Assembly (NCBI GenBank): GCA_029237695.1
Contig: CM055266.1
Coordinates: forward strand, 6,334,064 to 6,398,063
DNA from: Conchocele bisecta
Taxonomy: Eukaryota; Mollusca; Bivalvia; Lucinida; Thyasiridae
DNA length: 64,000 nt
Direction of reading: 5' to 3'
The translations under genes were made by a program, and so were the position numbers. Within the stretch, counting starts at the first letter, position 1. Every line of letters begins with the position of its first letter. Below are positions 28,301 through 43,300 of the stretch, one piece after another. The notes beneath the pieces were generated by a model. That model was given only the letters and a program-made list of their open reading frames with translations, did not search any database and had not been told where the DNA came from.

Positions 28301-31300
28301 TATTTAATTGAATATGTTACATTACAAGATTACCAATTTCCATGTCAAAATGATAAATATAAATTTGACAGACCAACCTGGCATGACCAAATAGCTGAGG
28401 TTTTCATCAGTCCCGATCCCTGCACTCCAGTAGCCTATTTGACCAACATTGCAAAGTATACTTTCCTAGCAAAGTATACTTTGACCGAGAAATTTTCAAT
28501 TTAAGGATAAATTTTTATTATACTGAATTTATTACATTATCACAGCCATTTTGGCTGTGATAATGTAATAAATTCAGTATATTAATTCTGCATACTTTTA
28601 ATATTGAAATATATGAAGTTCTATATGAAATAATGCATTTCGGGAAAAATAAATTATTACTCCCTCAAAGTATACTTTGCAATGTTGGTGAAATCGGCTA
28701 CAGATGTCCAATTCAATTTCAACTCCAGATGTTGTGAGATTTATATTTGACTCAGTGTAAATCCTGATCAGACAGAATATGATCACAAAATGACATTGAG
28801 GCATATTTCTCAATCATGGTACACCACATGTTAACAAACATTTCACTGAAAATATCAATACAATTACTGGTAGTGTACATCTTTTTCTCATCAGATCACA
28901 TCTATATTTACCTTCTCATTAAGTTAATTCCAAATTTGAATTTGCCTTACATACATGTGATAATTTACTAATATTCAAATACACATATATAACCCTTAGA
29001 ATGTGGAAAACCACCAAAAAGTATTGTCTGCTGTTGTTTCATATTTTGCCTTTTTTTATAATAAAAACATGGTTTCACAGCCTTTAGAATAATCACCATT
29101 GGAAAACATATGGTTTGATAGCATTTTAGAAACAATTCCATTGCAAAAAAAAACTTGGTTTGATAGCTCTTTAGAATCATTTCCATTGGAAATGATTCTA
29201 AAGTTCTACCAAACCATTTTTTTTATTCAGACAAATGGAGAGAAAAAACAGCAGGTGACAAATTTAATTCAGCATTGAAAATGCTAAACAAACATAAACA
29301 CGTAACAAATAGTAAAATTTAACCATTTATATAACAATTCCAATTAAGTAATGAACAAAATGCTAGTAACAGCTACCAACAGTAATCCTAGTCAATAGAC
29401 ATTAATTATTCACCCAAGATTGTTGATGTCAGTAACCTAAGAAACAAGCAATAAATTAATAATTAATTAGGCTACCATATTTACTCCACAAGCTAGGTGG
29501 CATGATGTTTATTGCAGTTTGACTTACAGGTCAGACTAATGAATGATACCCACAGTAAATGATCAATCACACCAATATCCTTCCACCATGTGCATGTGAA
29601 AACAAACATTACAAGCTAGGCCATAATTAAACTAGTTTAGGTTTGTCCAAACCAGACCCTACTTTACAAACATGGGTAGGTAGGAAGATAAAAAAAAAAA
29701 TTCTCGTCAAAATCAATAATCCATTCTCTGTATATATTTATCTCTGGTAAAAACAAATAAAAAATCTACTTTTGCACTGAAAAAAGATTTAGGCACATAT
29801 TATCCGGGTCGGTTGCGTTCGGGCAAACCAACATTTTTATTATGGCCTGACTAAAACCTTGTCTATACTGGATACCCCAGAACATTTGTGTGTCTATTAA
29901 TACTGATGCGTTTCACTGTAATACTACAGTCTGTTCCTGATCGCAAAGCAAGGAAATGTGTTTTGCAATGCTCAAATGTGGCAGTGACTAGAGAAATGGG
30001 GCTTATGGGATTTGCAACCAGTGTAGATCCAGATCAGACTGTGCATCTGCACAGTCTGATCAGGATCTACACTTTCGTCACCTGTTTCAACGGTCTAACA
30101 AGCAACATAGATCGTTATCCGGCTACACAAGAGTGCTATTTAACCCTTCCTACGCTGTTGACGGAAATTGCCGTCTGCTGTTTTTCATTTTTGCTTTAAT
30201 TCTTAACAAAAACCTGGTTTTGACAGCACATGAGAATCGTCTCCACTGGAGACGATTCTCATGTTCTGTCAAAACCAGGTTTTTGGTCGAGAAATATTGA
30301 AAATAAAACATTTCCAGCATATGACAACATTTAATTCAGCGTAGTAAGGGTTAATCAAGAGCTAAAGGTCATAACTCCCATTAGAAACAAAATTGCTATC
30401 CCACTACGCTATCTCCTTAGATACCATATCATAGGCCACTCCCATAAGCCCCATTTCTCCAGTCACAGCCGCATTTGCCTGAATTACAGTGGAACCTATC
30501 TAAACTGGACACCATGGGAAGGGACCTCATAGAGTGCCCAGCTTAGACAGGGAACAACAAATTTGAAATGGAATGGATTGACTTCTTATTTTGATTCATG
30601 CTATTTTATACTAAACACAAACCATCTATAACCGTGTTCCCAAGAAACCATACAACACCAACCGCTCCTTAGTTTGAAAGTGAAAGGTTTAACGTCCCAG
30701 CAACAGCTCAGGTCATATAGAGACGGGACCACAGTTTAAAGTCCAGGGCTCCAGATAAGGAATTAGTAATTGAGTATAGTCACTCCATCATTTCTGAAGC
30801 AATTGGGTATTTCAAAATTTTAATTGGGTAAAGTAAAATCACACTACTGTTCATACATCAACAGACACCAATTGTTGAATACTTTGCTTCGAAATGAAAA
30901 CATGTCTTGGCATTTCATTAGAATTGTCTCCTGGGAGACAATTCTAATGAAATACCAAGATGTATTTTCATGGAAAATAAGAAAAATATGCTATATTTGT
31001 GGTCTGTTTATTGTCTTCTGTAGCATGATAAAGGTATCATAAAATTTGTATTGCTTTTTGATACTCGCTGCTTCTGATTTCAATTGGGTTTTTGAAAATG
31101 TTAACTGGATATTTAAGCAAATACCCAGCTTATCTGGAGCTCTGAAAGTCTAGTGAGATGAAAATACTATGAAAGTAATTTTTGGATGCTCTATCCGAAA
31201 TTTGAACCCACAGCATTCGGCTTTGAAGTTAGAGGTGTTCTAACCGCTAGAACACAACCCATCCCCAGCACCTTAGTTTGAATAAAGCAATGATGGATGT

Positions 31301-34300
31301 GGATATAAATGTACTTGGTTGGTGTGACTTGTATATGTTGATCAGGCGGGCGGGGTGAAAATGTTCATACGTTATTTCAGAGAAGGTACGTCAACTACCG
31401 GTAGAAAACGGAGTAAGATTTTACATTCTGTTTACAATGCTGAATTTTATCGTCTGCTGTTTATTTTCCATTTTTCTAACCAAATACATGGCTTGACAGC
31501 ATTTTAGAATCATTTCCTATGGAAATTATTCTAAAGTGCTGTCGAACAATGTTTTTATAGAGAAAATAACAATATATAAAACAACAGCAGACAAATTTCT
31601 TGTTTCTTGCGTTTAACATTTAACCCACAGTGCTTCACAATTTTTTAGGTGCTGGTTTAGTTGTAATTTCAACTTTTACATTACAGGGCTCCAGATAAGG
31701 AATTATTGGCAATTGAGTATTGTTACTCCATCATTTCTGAAGCAATTGGGTATTTCAAAATTTTAATTGGGTAAAATAAAATCGCACTACTGTTTACATA
31801 TCAACAGACAGCAATTATTGAATAGTTTGCTTCAAAATTAAAACATGTCTTGGCATTTCATTAGAATTGTCTCCTTGGATATGTTTTCATGGAAAATAAG
31901 AAAAATATGCTATATTTGTTGTCTGTTTATTGTTTTCTGCTGCATGATAAAGGTACCATAAAATATGTATTGCTTTTTGATACTCGCTACTTCTGATTCC
32001 AATTGGGTTTTTGGCAATTTTAATTGGGTATTTAAGCAAATACGCAGCTTATCTGAAGCTCTGCATGTATATCCATCCACAGCAATCTTTGAAGGAATAT
32101 GTGGCTGTGACTGGAGAAATGGTGTTTAACGGCCTATCAACAGCTAAGATCATTTAAGGCCGGGCCAACGGGTTCCATCCTTATGGGTTTTGTAACCAAT
32201 GTAGATCCAGATCAGCCTGTGCATCCGCACAGTCTGATCAGGATCTGCACTTTCGCCATTATATCAATGTAACAACCACCATGCTTCAAACAAGCAATAT
32301 AGGTCGCTATCAGGCTATACGATTGATCAGGAGCTACACTGGTCACTAATCCCATAAGCTCCATTTCTCCAGTCACAGCCGCATAGCTGGAATAAGTTAT
32401 AACAGGAACATTCACATCAAACCCATTCACCATCCCAGGGTGCATCAGTTACCTCGCAGGTCAAATATTACATGCCCTATATAAACGTAAATACACAATT
32501 GAATTTGTTTCGTTTTGGCTTATATTTGAGGGTGGGAATTGGCTCGAACACCTTCCATTCCCGGTTGAAATGAACAGTCATGCACCCTGCTATAAATACG
32601 AAATATCAGCCAGGTGTTAACCCTTAGACCGCTACACACAACAATGGTCTGTCAAAGCATGTTTTTGATGATAAAAATGGAAAATAGAAAATAAACAGCA
32701 GACGACAAAATATTAAGATAGCAGTCTAAGGGTTAAGAATATTTCCCAAATGCCACAGAGAATATTGTTAGCATCTGACGATATTTTTATTTTTATACAG
32801 TCTACATTTTTTATTTGAAGTCTGCGGGACCATGAACAAACATTCGAGTAAACCGAAGTGTGACCCAACCGAATATGAGCAGACATCAGGTTATTTCCTT
32901 GTATTCTGTTTAACCCTTTCAACACCACAGGCCTGTAAAGTGGTATTCGCAAAACGTGCAGATCTAGATGAGCCGGCTCATGACGAGCCGGCTCATCAGG
33001 ATCTGCACTTTTTGTAAGTTATTTTCATATTTTCTGAGAACAAAAAAAACAACATTTTCATAAATGGACTAGTCTGAATATCATTTTGTGATGATTGGAT
33101 TGTCCGGAAATTAACATATGAAAATCCATTCCCGTTACTTAGGGGTGAAAGGGTTAAGGAGAACAGAGAACTCCAATAGCAAGTTACGCTTCCACAAATA
33201 TGTCACTTGTTTACTTCCGTTTTCCTATATACCAGGGGCCCATTTCACTAAACTTCAACGACTAAAATGTTCGTAAGTGCCAACTTATGATAGTCTGTAA
33301 ATTTCACATTAACAATGTGTTATTGTAAACAATTATTGCAGCCTATGCTCAATAAATGTAAATCAATCAATTGAAATTTACAGACTATTCTAAATCTGCA
33401 CTTACGAACATTTTAGTCGTATGAAGTTTAGTGAAACGGGCCCCAGGCCTCACAAATCCACTTGTCCGCTCGTATTGGCGAGCAAATTTTGGATCTGGAC
33501 GAGTGTAAATTTAATGGAATAATGCAGCATTAAGATTAAAAATATAGGATTAAATTAGTAGACAAGTGGAAAATTAAGAATCTGTCGAGGTGGGTACATG
33601 TGGTTGTGTGTAGTCAAACTAAGCATACGTAATGTAATGTCGAAGCGTGGCATAGGTACAGAGCTATGCAGTAACATTTTATTATGTTTTAATAAATTAC
33701 GTATGAAAACACATACATGTAGGTAATTTATAAATATCAGAGATTGTGAATGTGTCTAGCTATCTAATCAGGTAAAGGTATGCGTCAAACGTCACATGCA
33801 ACCAAGTCTGTTTATAGCTTTGATTTGAAATGTAATAATGAGATATCTACCGCAAATTACTTTGAAAATTCACACAAAGCCTGACAACTTACAATGTGAT
33901 TTACAAAATCCCGACCAGTTAGTCATGGTTTCTAAAACTCATCAACAACTAAATCAACTGAACTATGTTTCATCAGTGCTGGAAAAATCACCTTTAACAA
34001 TATGCAATGTTTGTTTGCACAGATTCTTGAATCAAGTAAATTGATGCCTCTAAATGAGACTGAGACGGTAAATTGACATGACAGGTGTGAAATACTGCAT
34101 GTTCAAAGTTTCGGGACCAAAAAGTTTGAAAAAATTGACGTAACAAAATTGGACGCAACTGGAAGTAATTGACTTTGAGTAAACGAGTGTAGACTGTATA
34201 TTACATTTATTGTTGCTTTCCTTTGGAATCATACCCATCATTTTCGCATGCTTTTACCATGTTGAAGCCTCCTCGATCGCCACTGTGTTGCGCCATGTTC

Positions 34301-37300
34301 TTATCAATATTTTTGTTTTCATGGGCTTATTGGTCTCTTGCTTATGATGATCTTAATCTTTAGTCTAGTATACCCAGTACAAAGAAATGACAAAAGTTAC
34401 TGAATGCAATAATCAGAAGAAGAGAAAGACACAGAACAACAGAGCGAGAGGTTACCAGAATCTTCACACAGCTTGTTAATGATAAATACTGTTAACCCTT
34501 TCATGCCGGTATAGCGGTATTGGCAAACAGTGTAGATCCTGATGAGCCGGCTCGTGACGAGCCGACTCATCAGGATCTGCACTGTTTGCAAGCAATTTTC
34601 ATATTTTTATAAAAACACACCCCCCCCCCCCACCCCCCCTTTTCATAAATGGACTAGTCCGAAAATCATTGTGTGACAATTTGATTGGTTGGACAATTAA
34701 CATATCAAAATCCATTCCAGATACTTAGGGGTGAAAGGGTTAAAGAATAGTATGGCTAATTCGAAAGAAGAAGGAAATAAAATGTTATTAATTTTTGTAG
34801 AAATAAATTTCAAAAGCAGAAGGGATAATTTTATGAAAACGAATACATGTACAGACATGTTAATATCCAAGTATTATGAGCCCAGATTGGTGACATAAAA
34901 CATCACAATTTCTGACAACCATGATATCATAAATTTATCAAACTTAGTTAATAATTAAATAAAGGACTTCGGCCTGTATTTATTAAATTTTTCTTATACT
35001 GAATTTATTACATTATCACAGCCATTTTGGCTGTGATAATGTAATAAATTAAGTATAATAATTCTGCATACTTTTAATCATCAAATATATGCAGTCGTCA
35101 GTTCTATATGACATGATGCATTTCGGGAAAAATAAATGATTAATCCCTGAAAGTATACTTTGCTAGATAAGTATACTTTGCAATTTTGATGAAATCGGCT
35201 ACGGGACTCATTTATGAGTTTAGTTACAGGGTGTATTAGTTCCAGGGAAATCAGCGTAAACGTTACCATTAAAAAAAGTCTGATTCATAAAACTTGCCCA
35301 AATTGCCCAAACATGCAAAAACAATATAATATTTGATATTAAATGTTATCAAAATTTAAGAATGAGCATTCTTTTTCTTTTCAAAGAGTTGCTCAAATGT
35401 TGTTTTTATTATGCAAAATGTATGCATCTATGTGAAGCTGGAGAACCTGAAGGAGGAGTCAAAAAAGAAAACATTTTGGAATTTGACTAGATGGCTTGGA
35501 AATTATCTAAGGAAAACAAAATAGAAATTTAAAAAATCGGTCCACTATTTTTGAAATTAGAAAAGTTTACCCATGTTAAAAAAGTTGGCAAGTTTACGCG
35601 AAACAGACAGACAGTAGTATTAATGGCAATTCCATGAGCCAAGCTGTATTAGAAGATGCTACTTGGAGCCAACGGACGTTCCCAGGTTACCTCCTGTTGC
35701 CGCGTTAAATATAATGGGTGGAGGGCGAGACTCCCTAGCCAGGATTGGCACACGCTCCGGTTCCTGCCTCGCTGGCTCGGGGGATCTGGGCGGGGCGGGC
35801 TTAGGGGCGGCCCGCTGCACCATGATGGACCGCCCCGACGACCACCCGGAGGACGTGCGCTGGGAGGTGTGGGGCAAGGTGAGGCGGGGTTGGCGAGACT
35901 CATCATATAATTGTGACAAGTCACGCAACACTGACTCCGACTGTTGGTCGTCGCGGATAGAACGTTTCTTAGGCGTGTCCGCTGTAGGTTTACATCACAA
36001 ATATGTACGTACAGACACTTGCCAACTAGAACATGTGTGTATGACGTTCGGACGAAAGCAGTTTTACTATCACCATCGCAGCTCCAATAGGAAATAGGTG
36101 TAAGGTGTAACGTCCGAGCAACACATAAGGTTCTATAGTAATGATTTCCTGTCTCACACGAAAGACACATAAGCACAAATTTAGAATCGTCTAGAAATTT
36201 CAATCGATGGATTTACATTTATTGAGCATAGGTGTTGATGTACACTATCATAATTTTGCACTTACGAACATTTTAGTCGTACAAAGTTTAGTGAAACGGC
36301 CCCCAGTAGTATGGAAATACTACAAAAGTATTTTTTCATGGTGGGGTCAATCCCCACCGTGGTGAAAAAATAATTTTGTAGTATTCCCACCACCTCCAGT
36401 TTTGAAATCCAACACTACCTCCAGACCATTAAGCCGTCCCTCCGAATTCAAACGCCCCCGGAGCCAAATTGGAGAAACTCTGCATAACCTGACCCATACA
36501 TGGACATACAGTTCAAACACTATATGCTTCATGGCTATACCAAGACCAGGGGCCGATTTCATCAACATTGTAAAGTATACTTTGAGGGAGTGAGTGAGTG
36601 AGTGAATAGGGTTTAACGTCTGCTTTTCTGACATAGAGGTACAAGCCTCAGGGAGTCTACACGCAGACGGGTCAACGGGGTCGAGTCCCGTATCCACCTG
36701 TCCAAGGGGGGTAAATCCCAACTTCAGAACTCAATATTTACAATCAAAATATATATTCAGTCCTGAAATTAGAACAACCTGATCTGGTGCCAGGCCCTTG
36801 CCACACCAGCATCATTTATCCCATCCCCTAAAAGTAATAGGATTAGCGCTAATCTTACTTTTATATATGGGGCATAGCCCGACTCAACTCTCACATACAA
36901 GAAAGCCAAAAATGCACATGAGGGCCAAATCCGGTATATGGGTTCCGGAAAGTATGAACCCAATCGTTAAGCCAGTTAAGTCGCCTTTTACGACAAGCAA
37001 TGGCTACTGCAGCACTATTCTCAGGATCAGTTGATCCCGCCCCGGTGCCTGCACGGGGCATACTTTGAGGGAGAAATTTTCAATTTTATGATAAATTTAT
37101 TAATTTTTATTATACTGAATTTATTACATTATCACAGCCAATTTGGCTGTGATAATGTAATAAATTCAGTATAATAATTCTGCATACTTTTAATCATGAA
37201 ATATATGCATTTGTTAGTTCTATATGAAATAATTCATTTCAGGAAAAATAAATGATTACTCCCTCAAAGTATACTTTGCTAGTAAAGTATACTTTGCAAT

Positions 37301-40300
37301 GTTGATGAAATAGGCGACTGGGGCATGCAACTAACAAGAAATGGTGGTGTGTCGGCACACACTTGTCCTCGGTGGCAGATTGAAGAAAATCTGGCAAACC
37401 TTTTAACCAGACCCACAAACACACGGACACACAGTCCTAACACTATGCTTCCCATCTCTACCGATTGGGGGTATAAAAAACATAAAGACAAGATAACTAT
37501 AGTCCAACTTTCTAATTTTCATGTGGAAGAGGGGAGGGTGTGGCGATGGGGATTCTAATGTGGTTGGTCATGTGGCCAGGTGGGGATTCTAATGTGGTTG
37601 GTCATGTGGCCGGGTGGGAATTCTAATGTGGTTGGTCATGTGGCTGGGTGGGGATTCTAATGTGGTTGGTCATGTGGCCGGGTGGGAATTCTAATGTGGT
37701 TGGTCATGTGGCCGGGTGGGAATTCTAATGTGGTTGGTCATGTGGCCGGGTGGGAATTCTAATGTGGTTGGTCATGTGGCCGGGTGGGGATTCTAACTTG
37801 GCTGGACATGTGGCCGGGTGGGGATTCTAACTTGGTTGGACATGTGGCCGGGTGGGGATTCCAATGATTGTGGTAAATAGGGAACTACTGGATTTAATAT
37901 GTACAAGTATTTGACGAATATAAGTAACTACCCCACTTACTGTCCATGGCGGGCAGATATCCAGCCCACTCGGACAACTCAAGATAATCCAGATACAGCT
38001 CCTCCTTATATGGGCCACAAGACCCAAAAACAACAACAACAAACATAAGAAATATAAGTAATTCCACAGGTGGTCAGCTTAGTGATAGAATGGTACAATA
38101 TACTGTTTCAGACAGCTATACAAACAAAATATCATGTTCTCACACTCTATTTGTAAGAACATAATATTTTGTTTGTTTATTTATCGGTTTGTTTGTTTCT
38201 AAATGACTAAAACAGTATATTAAAACAACCATATCACCAAGATGTGAGTAACTGCCCCACTTACTGTCCATGGCGGGAAGATATCCGGCGCCCTCTGATA
38301 CCTCGAGGTACTCCAGATACAATTCCTCCTCGTCCAGGCGGTGGGCAAGGGGAGGTAACCTAACCTCGGCGGAGTCCAGGGGCAGCACCACCTCCAACAC
38401 GTTCGACATCAACACATGCTCCGCGTCTGTAGAGGAGTAATGGTGAGAGTGATTAGACCAAAAAAGGTAGGAACCATAAATTGTCGTCTGCTTTTTTTCG
38501 ATATTTACGACATTTCAGCACATGAGAATCATCTCACCACCTCCAACACAATCAACATCAACAGATGTTCTGCAGCTGTAGGTGGGTGACGGTGGTGTGA
38601 TTAAACCAAAAAGGCGGGAACCGGACATTTTTGTCTGTTTTTATTTTATAATTATCTTGTTCGTTTTTATCAATGAAAACATGGTTTGATGACACTTTAG
38701 AATCAATTCCATTGGAAATGATTCTAAAGTGCTGCCAAATCATGTTTTTCTTGACAGCACGTTTGAATCATTTCCTATGGTGAAAGAGGAAAACATCTAA
38801 CACAACAGGAGACTTACAATTTCGTCTTCCGCAATCAAAGTGTTAAACTAAACCGTAAAAGGCGGGAAATGGAAAATGTTGTCTGCTGGTCATATTTCTT
38901 CACAAAAACATGTTCTGGGTGCAGATTTGACAACAAGGCGGGAAATAGTTATTGTCGTCTGCTGATTTACAATATTTCTGAAAGAAAACATTTTTAGACA
39001 ATGCACGAAAATCGTCTCCTCATTTCCAACACCGACATCGACACATGAGTAGTGAGTGGGGTTTGTGAGTCATGGAGTCGTCACATGATATGATAAAGAA
39101 CAATCAGAGGAATGCATGCGTGCAATATCAAGAAATTTGGTGCAGGGAAAAAGTGAAAGTGAAAGGGTTGAACGACCCAGCAACAGCTTCAGTGATTTAA
39201 CGACGTGACCTCGGTTTCGAGTCTCATCCGAAAGACCAGTGGGATGGAAATACTATGACAGTATTTTTGATGCCTAAGGCGAGGTTTGAACCCACAACCG
39301 CCGTATTGAAAGTCAGGCATTTTAACCCCTAGGTAACAACCCATCCTTCTTGGTGAATGGAAACAGCCGGCCCCTAAGTAACTGGAATGGAATTTTCTTT
39401 GCAACCAATCAAATCGTCACAAAATGATTTTCAAACTAATCCATTTATGAAAAGGGGGTGTTTTTGTTCTCAAAAATATGAAAATTACTTGCAAAAAGTG
39501 TAGATCCTGATGAGACGGCTCGTCACGAGCCGGCTCATCTGGATCTACACTTTTTGACAATACCCCTATATAGGCCTGTGGTGTTAAGTTTTGTATTGGA
39601 CGGTAAAATGGCTTGAAAATATTAAATATTGAACCCCTGAATTTCAAAATTGACACTGAGCCTCAAACTGTTGTTTACGTATTATTTACTAAAGCATATA
39701 CCTAATAGCATTAACCGCCACCAAGATCGGATCAGACTAGAAATAACCTTATTAAATCTTCAAATAATAAATATGATCTATTGTCAAGTTCAGAAATGCG
39801 AAGATGTAAGATTTTGTAAAAAGAAATACATGTACACTATAATAAATCCGAAATGTTTTATGCTCAGTTTCAACACAATGCAGAAATCATATTTTTTTCA
39901 GGTTAGCTATCCCGTACCAACATTGCTCGACAATATGCACCACCCCCCACCCCCAACTTTTACAGGTATCTGGCTATGCCACTGCCATGGTCCCTTAACC
40001 TTTTCACCCCTAAGTAACTGGAATGGATTTAAATATAGTCATTTTGCATCCAATCCAACCGTCACAAAATGGTTTTCATACTAGTCAATTTATGAAAAGG
40101 GGGTGTTTTAAATCCTCTCAAAAATATGAAAATTACTTGCGTGCAGATCTTGATGAGACTCATCTGGATCTACACTGTTTGTCAATACTGCTATATAGGT
40201 ATGTGGTGTTGAAAGGGTTAACCATTTACAATTTGACAATAAACCATTTTATTTATGATACAAGAAACGAGGCAAAGCCACGAAGGCCAGGTTTTTTCCA

Positions 40301-43300
40301 AGCATAGACACTTGGATAACATAATTATACCCAATTTTTGTAGACTAGATGGCCGTGGCCTGCATGTCGCGCCTTGGGGCGAGGCATGGACACTAAAAAA
40401 AGAGATATAGTAGATGGAAAAAGTTTAACAAAAAAACATTAACCGGACACACGGACGGACGGACATATGCCAAAATGCCGACTATATCGCGCTTTCCACA
40501 AGCGGGCGTGACAATGATGATGAACACCCATGTGAAGTATCAAGGTAATGGGTGAAGCAGTTGCAGAGATATAGTACACGAAAAAACTTTAACAAAAAAA
40601 TTCAAAGTAATTTGACCTTGACATTGGGCACAGCAGCCGCACGGTTGGGGGGTAGAATGAAAATATGGATGATGATAAACACCCATGTGAAGTTTCAAGG
40701 TAATGGGCGAAGCAGTTGCAGAGATATAGTATAACAAAAAACTTTAACCAACAAACTTTAACCAGACGTACGTTAAAAAGTTAACGTTGAAAATGGCTAA
40801 GTCAATTACGTAGAAATAATAGGTCAAGGTAAACAAAATGGTCACATGTTGGATAGTTTTATGTGGTGGGCACCCCTTGGTTATGAAGCGGTGAAAGTTT
40901 GGTGGTCCTAGGTGGTAAAAAAAAAAACCTGGCTAAAAATCTAAGCAATTTCTAATTTCAACTCAAATATTTATATATATAACTGTAAGGAACATTTTCG
41001 TAACCAGGTAACCAATTTTTCCTTTTCAAATCTTTACTTCAGGAATAGAATCTACATATCTGAAATAATTGCCACTTTCTGTGCCATTTTGGCACAGAAA
41101 GTGGCAATTATTTCAGATATGTCGATTTTATTCCTGAAGTAAAGATTTGAAAAGGAAAAATTGGTAAAACACATAGAAACTATGTTACTTAGCCATAATT
41201 ACCGATACTAAACCCAAACAAGGAAACAAAATATCAGCATCTACTCACCGACATTCACATGTATTGCATTTCCAAATACAAATTTATATAGAGGTCACGT
41301 GGTCTATTGTTTACACTACAATAATGGCAGTGCCCATGATGTCTAGGGTAAATCTTATTTTTCATCAATACGACTGCGGTTTCTTCCTTTCATTGATGGC
41401 CATGTTCCAGCCGCGAACAATACAAGTCCGCCCATAGCAAATTTAGAGTATTTCTTGTGTAGTTAGTCTGAACATTCTGCAGAGAAATTTCAATCTGATA
41501 GAATCGAACGATGTTAGAACTTGGTCCGATTCAAATTTCTCTGCAGCATGTTCAGACTAACTACGCAAGTAATGCTGCTAAATTTGGTATTGGCAGACTC
41601 ATAGTGTTAACAGCTGGAACATGGTCATCATTAAAAGGAAGAAACCACAGTCGTATTGTTGAACAATAAGATTTACCTGAGACCTTATCATGCTCATGGG
41701 CGCCGACATTAATCCAGTGTAAACAAGAGACCACGCTATCCCATACCCTGTTATACAAATATCAGCAGAAATGTTGAGTAAAGATGTCAAATAAACTTGT
41801 GCTACACACTCATTTTTCGTAATATGTACAAACAAGGGAAATAACTCCAGTATTTCAACAAGAGTACCGCAAGTCACAAAATACGCTCGTCGAATATGGG
41901 CCAGACAGCGAAGATGCAGAAATGTGAAGCTGCCACCAAGGCAAGAAATATTAATGAGAATTTGAAAGTCTATAGCATTATATCTTCATCTCGTTGTGCT
42001 AAACATGTATACTAATTTAGGCAGAGATAGAAAAGTAGAGTGTAAAGTAGAAATGATAGGGAATTGGATACAATAATGTAGAACAAATGGCTATAAGTTA
42101 AAAAGGTGATATTTTTGTTAAAAAATATTTTTTCGGCATAAAAACACCAAGGTGCACATCTTCAATATGTGTAGAAGACGATGGTATAGTTTCAGAACGA
42201 TCGACTGAACGGTTTCGGAGGAGTTGTGTACACAAACTCTGTACCGTATATAGAATTGTATAGAAAAATGTAGAAAAAATGGCTAAGTTAAAAAGGTGAT
42301 ATTTTTGTTAAAAAATATTTTTTCCGCATAAAAACACCAAGGTGCACATCTTCAATATGTGTAGAAGACGTGTGCATAGTTTCAGATCGATCGACTGAAA
42401 GGTTTCGGAGGACACAAACTCTGTACCGTATATAGAAATGTATAGAAAAATGAAGAAAAAATGGCTAAGTTAAAAAGGCGATATTTTTGTTAAAAAATAT
42501 TTTTTCGGCATAAAAACACCAAGGTGCACATCTTCAATATGTGTAGAAGACTTGTGTATAGTTTCAGATCGATCGACTGAACGGTTTCAGAGGAGTTGTG
42601 TACACGAACTATGCGCTTTTTCTTCAGCCGCCCGCCCGCCGTGCGGTAAAACATAATACGTACCGTTTTTTAAAAACGGTCGTATAAAAATGTGACTGAG
42701 GAGTGCTGTAATATCAAGAATATGATAATTTTGATGGTAGCATATATATTATTATCTTCACTAAAAATGATGTTAAAAGTTCTATAGAGAAATATTAGCA
42801 CATCCTATAGCTAGCTAGAACATCCTCTCATGAAACATTAGGCCATAACAAAAGTGCTGGTACTTTGGTTCTCAGATATTGGCGTGTCTGAATAATCCAC
42901 CCCTCCCGCTTCACAGTCCGCAAACCCCATGTCTGAGAACCAAATACTTTTATGGCCTTACTACAGAATATAAAGGTGGCTGTGACTCAAGAAATGGAGC
43001 TTGTGGGATTTGCTACCAGTGTAGATCAAGATCTGTATGTTAACCCTTCCTACGCTGTTGACGGAAATTGCCGTCTGCTGTTTTTCATTTTTGCTTTAAT
43101 TCTTAACAAAAAACTGGTTTTTGACAGCACATGAGAATCGTCTCCACTGGAGACGATTCTCATGTGCTGCCAAAACCAAGTTTTTGTCGAGAAATATTGA
43201 AAATAAAACATTTCCAGCAGACGACAACATTTAATTCAGCGTAGTAAGGGTTAAAGCTAGTGTTTGTTAGAAGCTTTATGAGTGATTTACTGGTACTGAC

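Noticed and set aside
35649..36203. 184-codon minus-strand frame over exon 15
   Set aside because: It uses a different frame from the one that joins exons 14 and 16 and runs through the acceptor of exon 15.
36660..36700. A tRNA gene suggested by a B-box-like sequence
   Set aside because: There is no cloverleaf or A box with proper spacing; the motif belongs to a SINE head.
37548..37866. CRISPR-like regular repeats
   Set aside because: The 34-bp units are directly adjacent with no unique spacers and the genome is eukaryotic; it is a minisatellite.
39417..39656. Recurring open frames containing DPDEPARDEPSHQDLHF
   Set aside because: The same peptide appears wherever a B-family hairpin occurs (9057, 39417, 61522 and others). 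It is the translation of a MITE, not a protein family.
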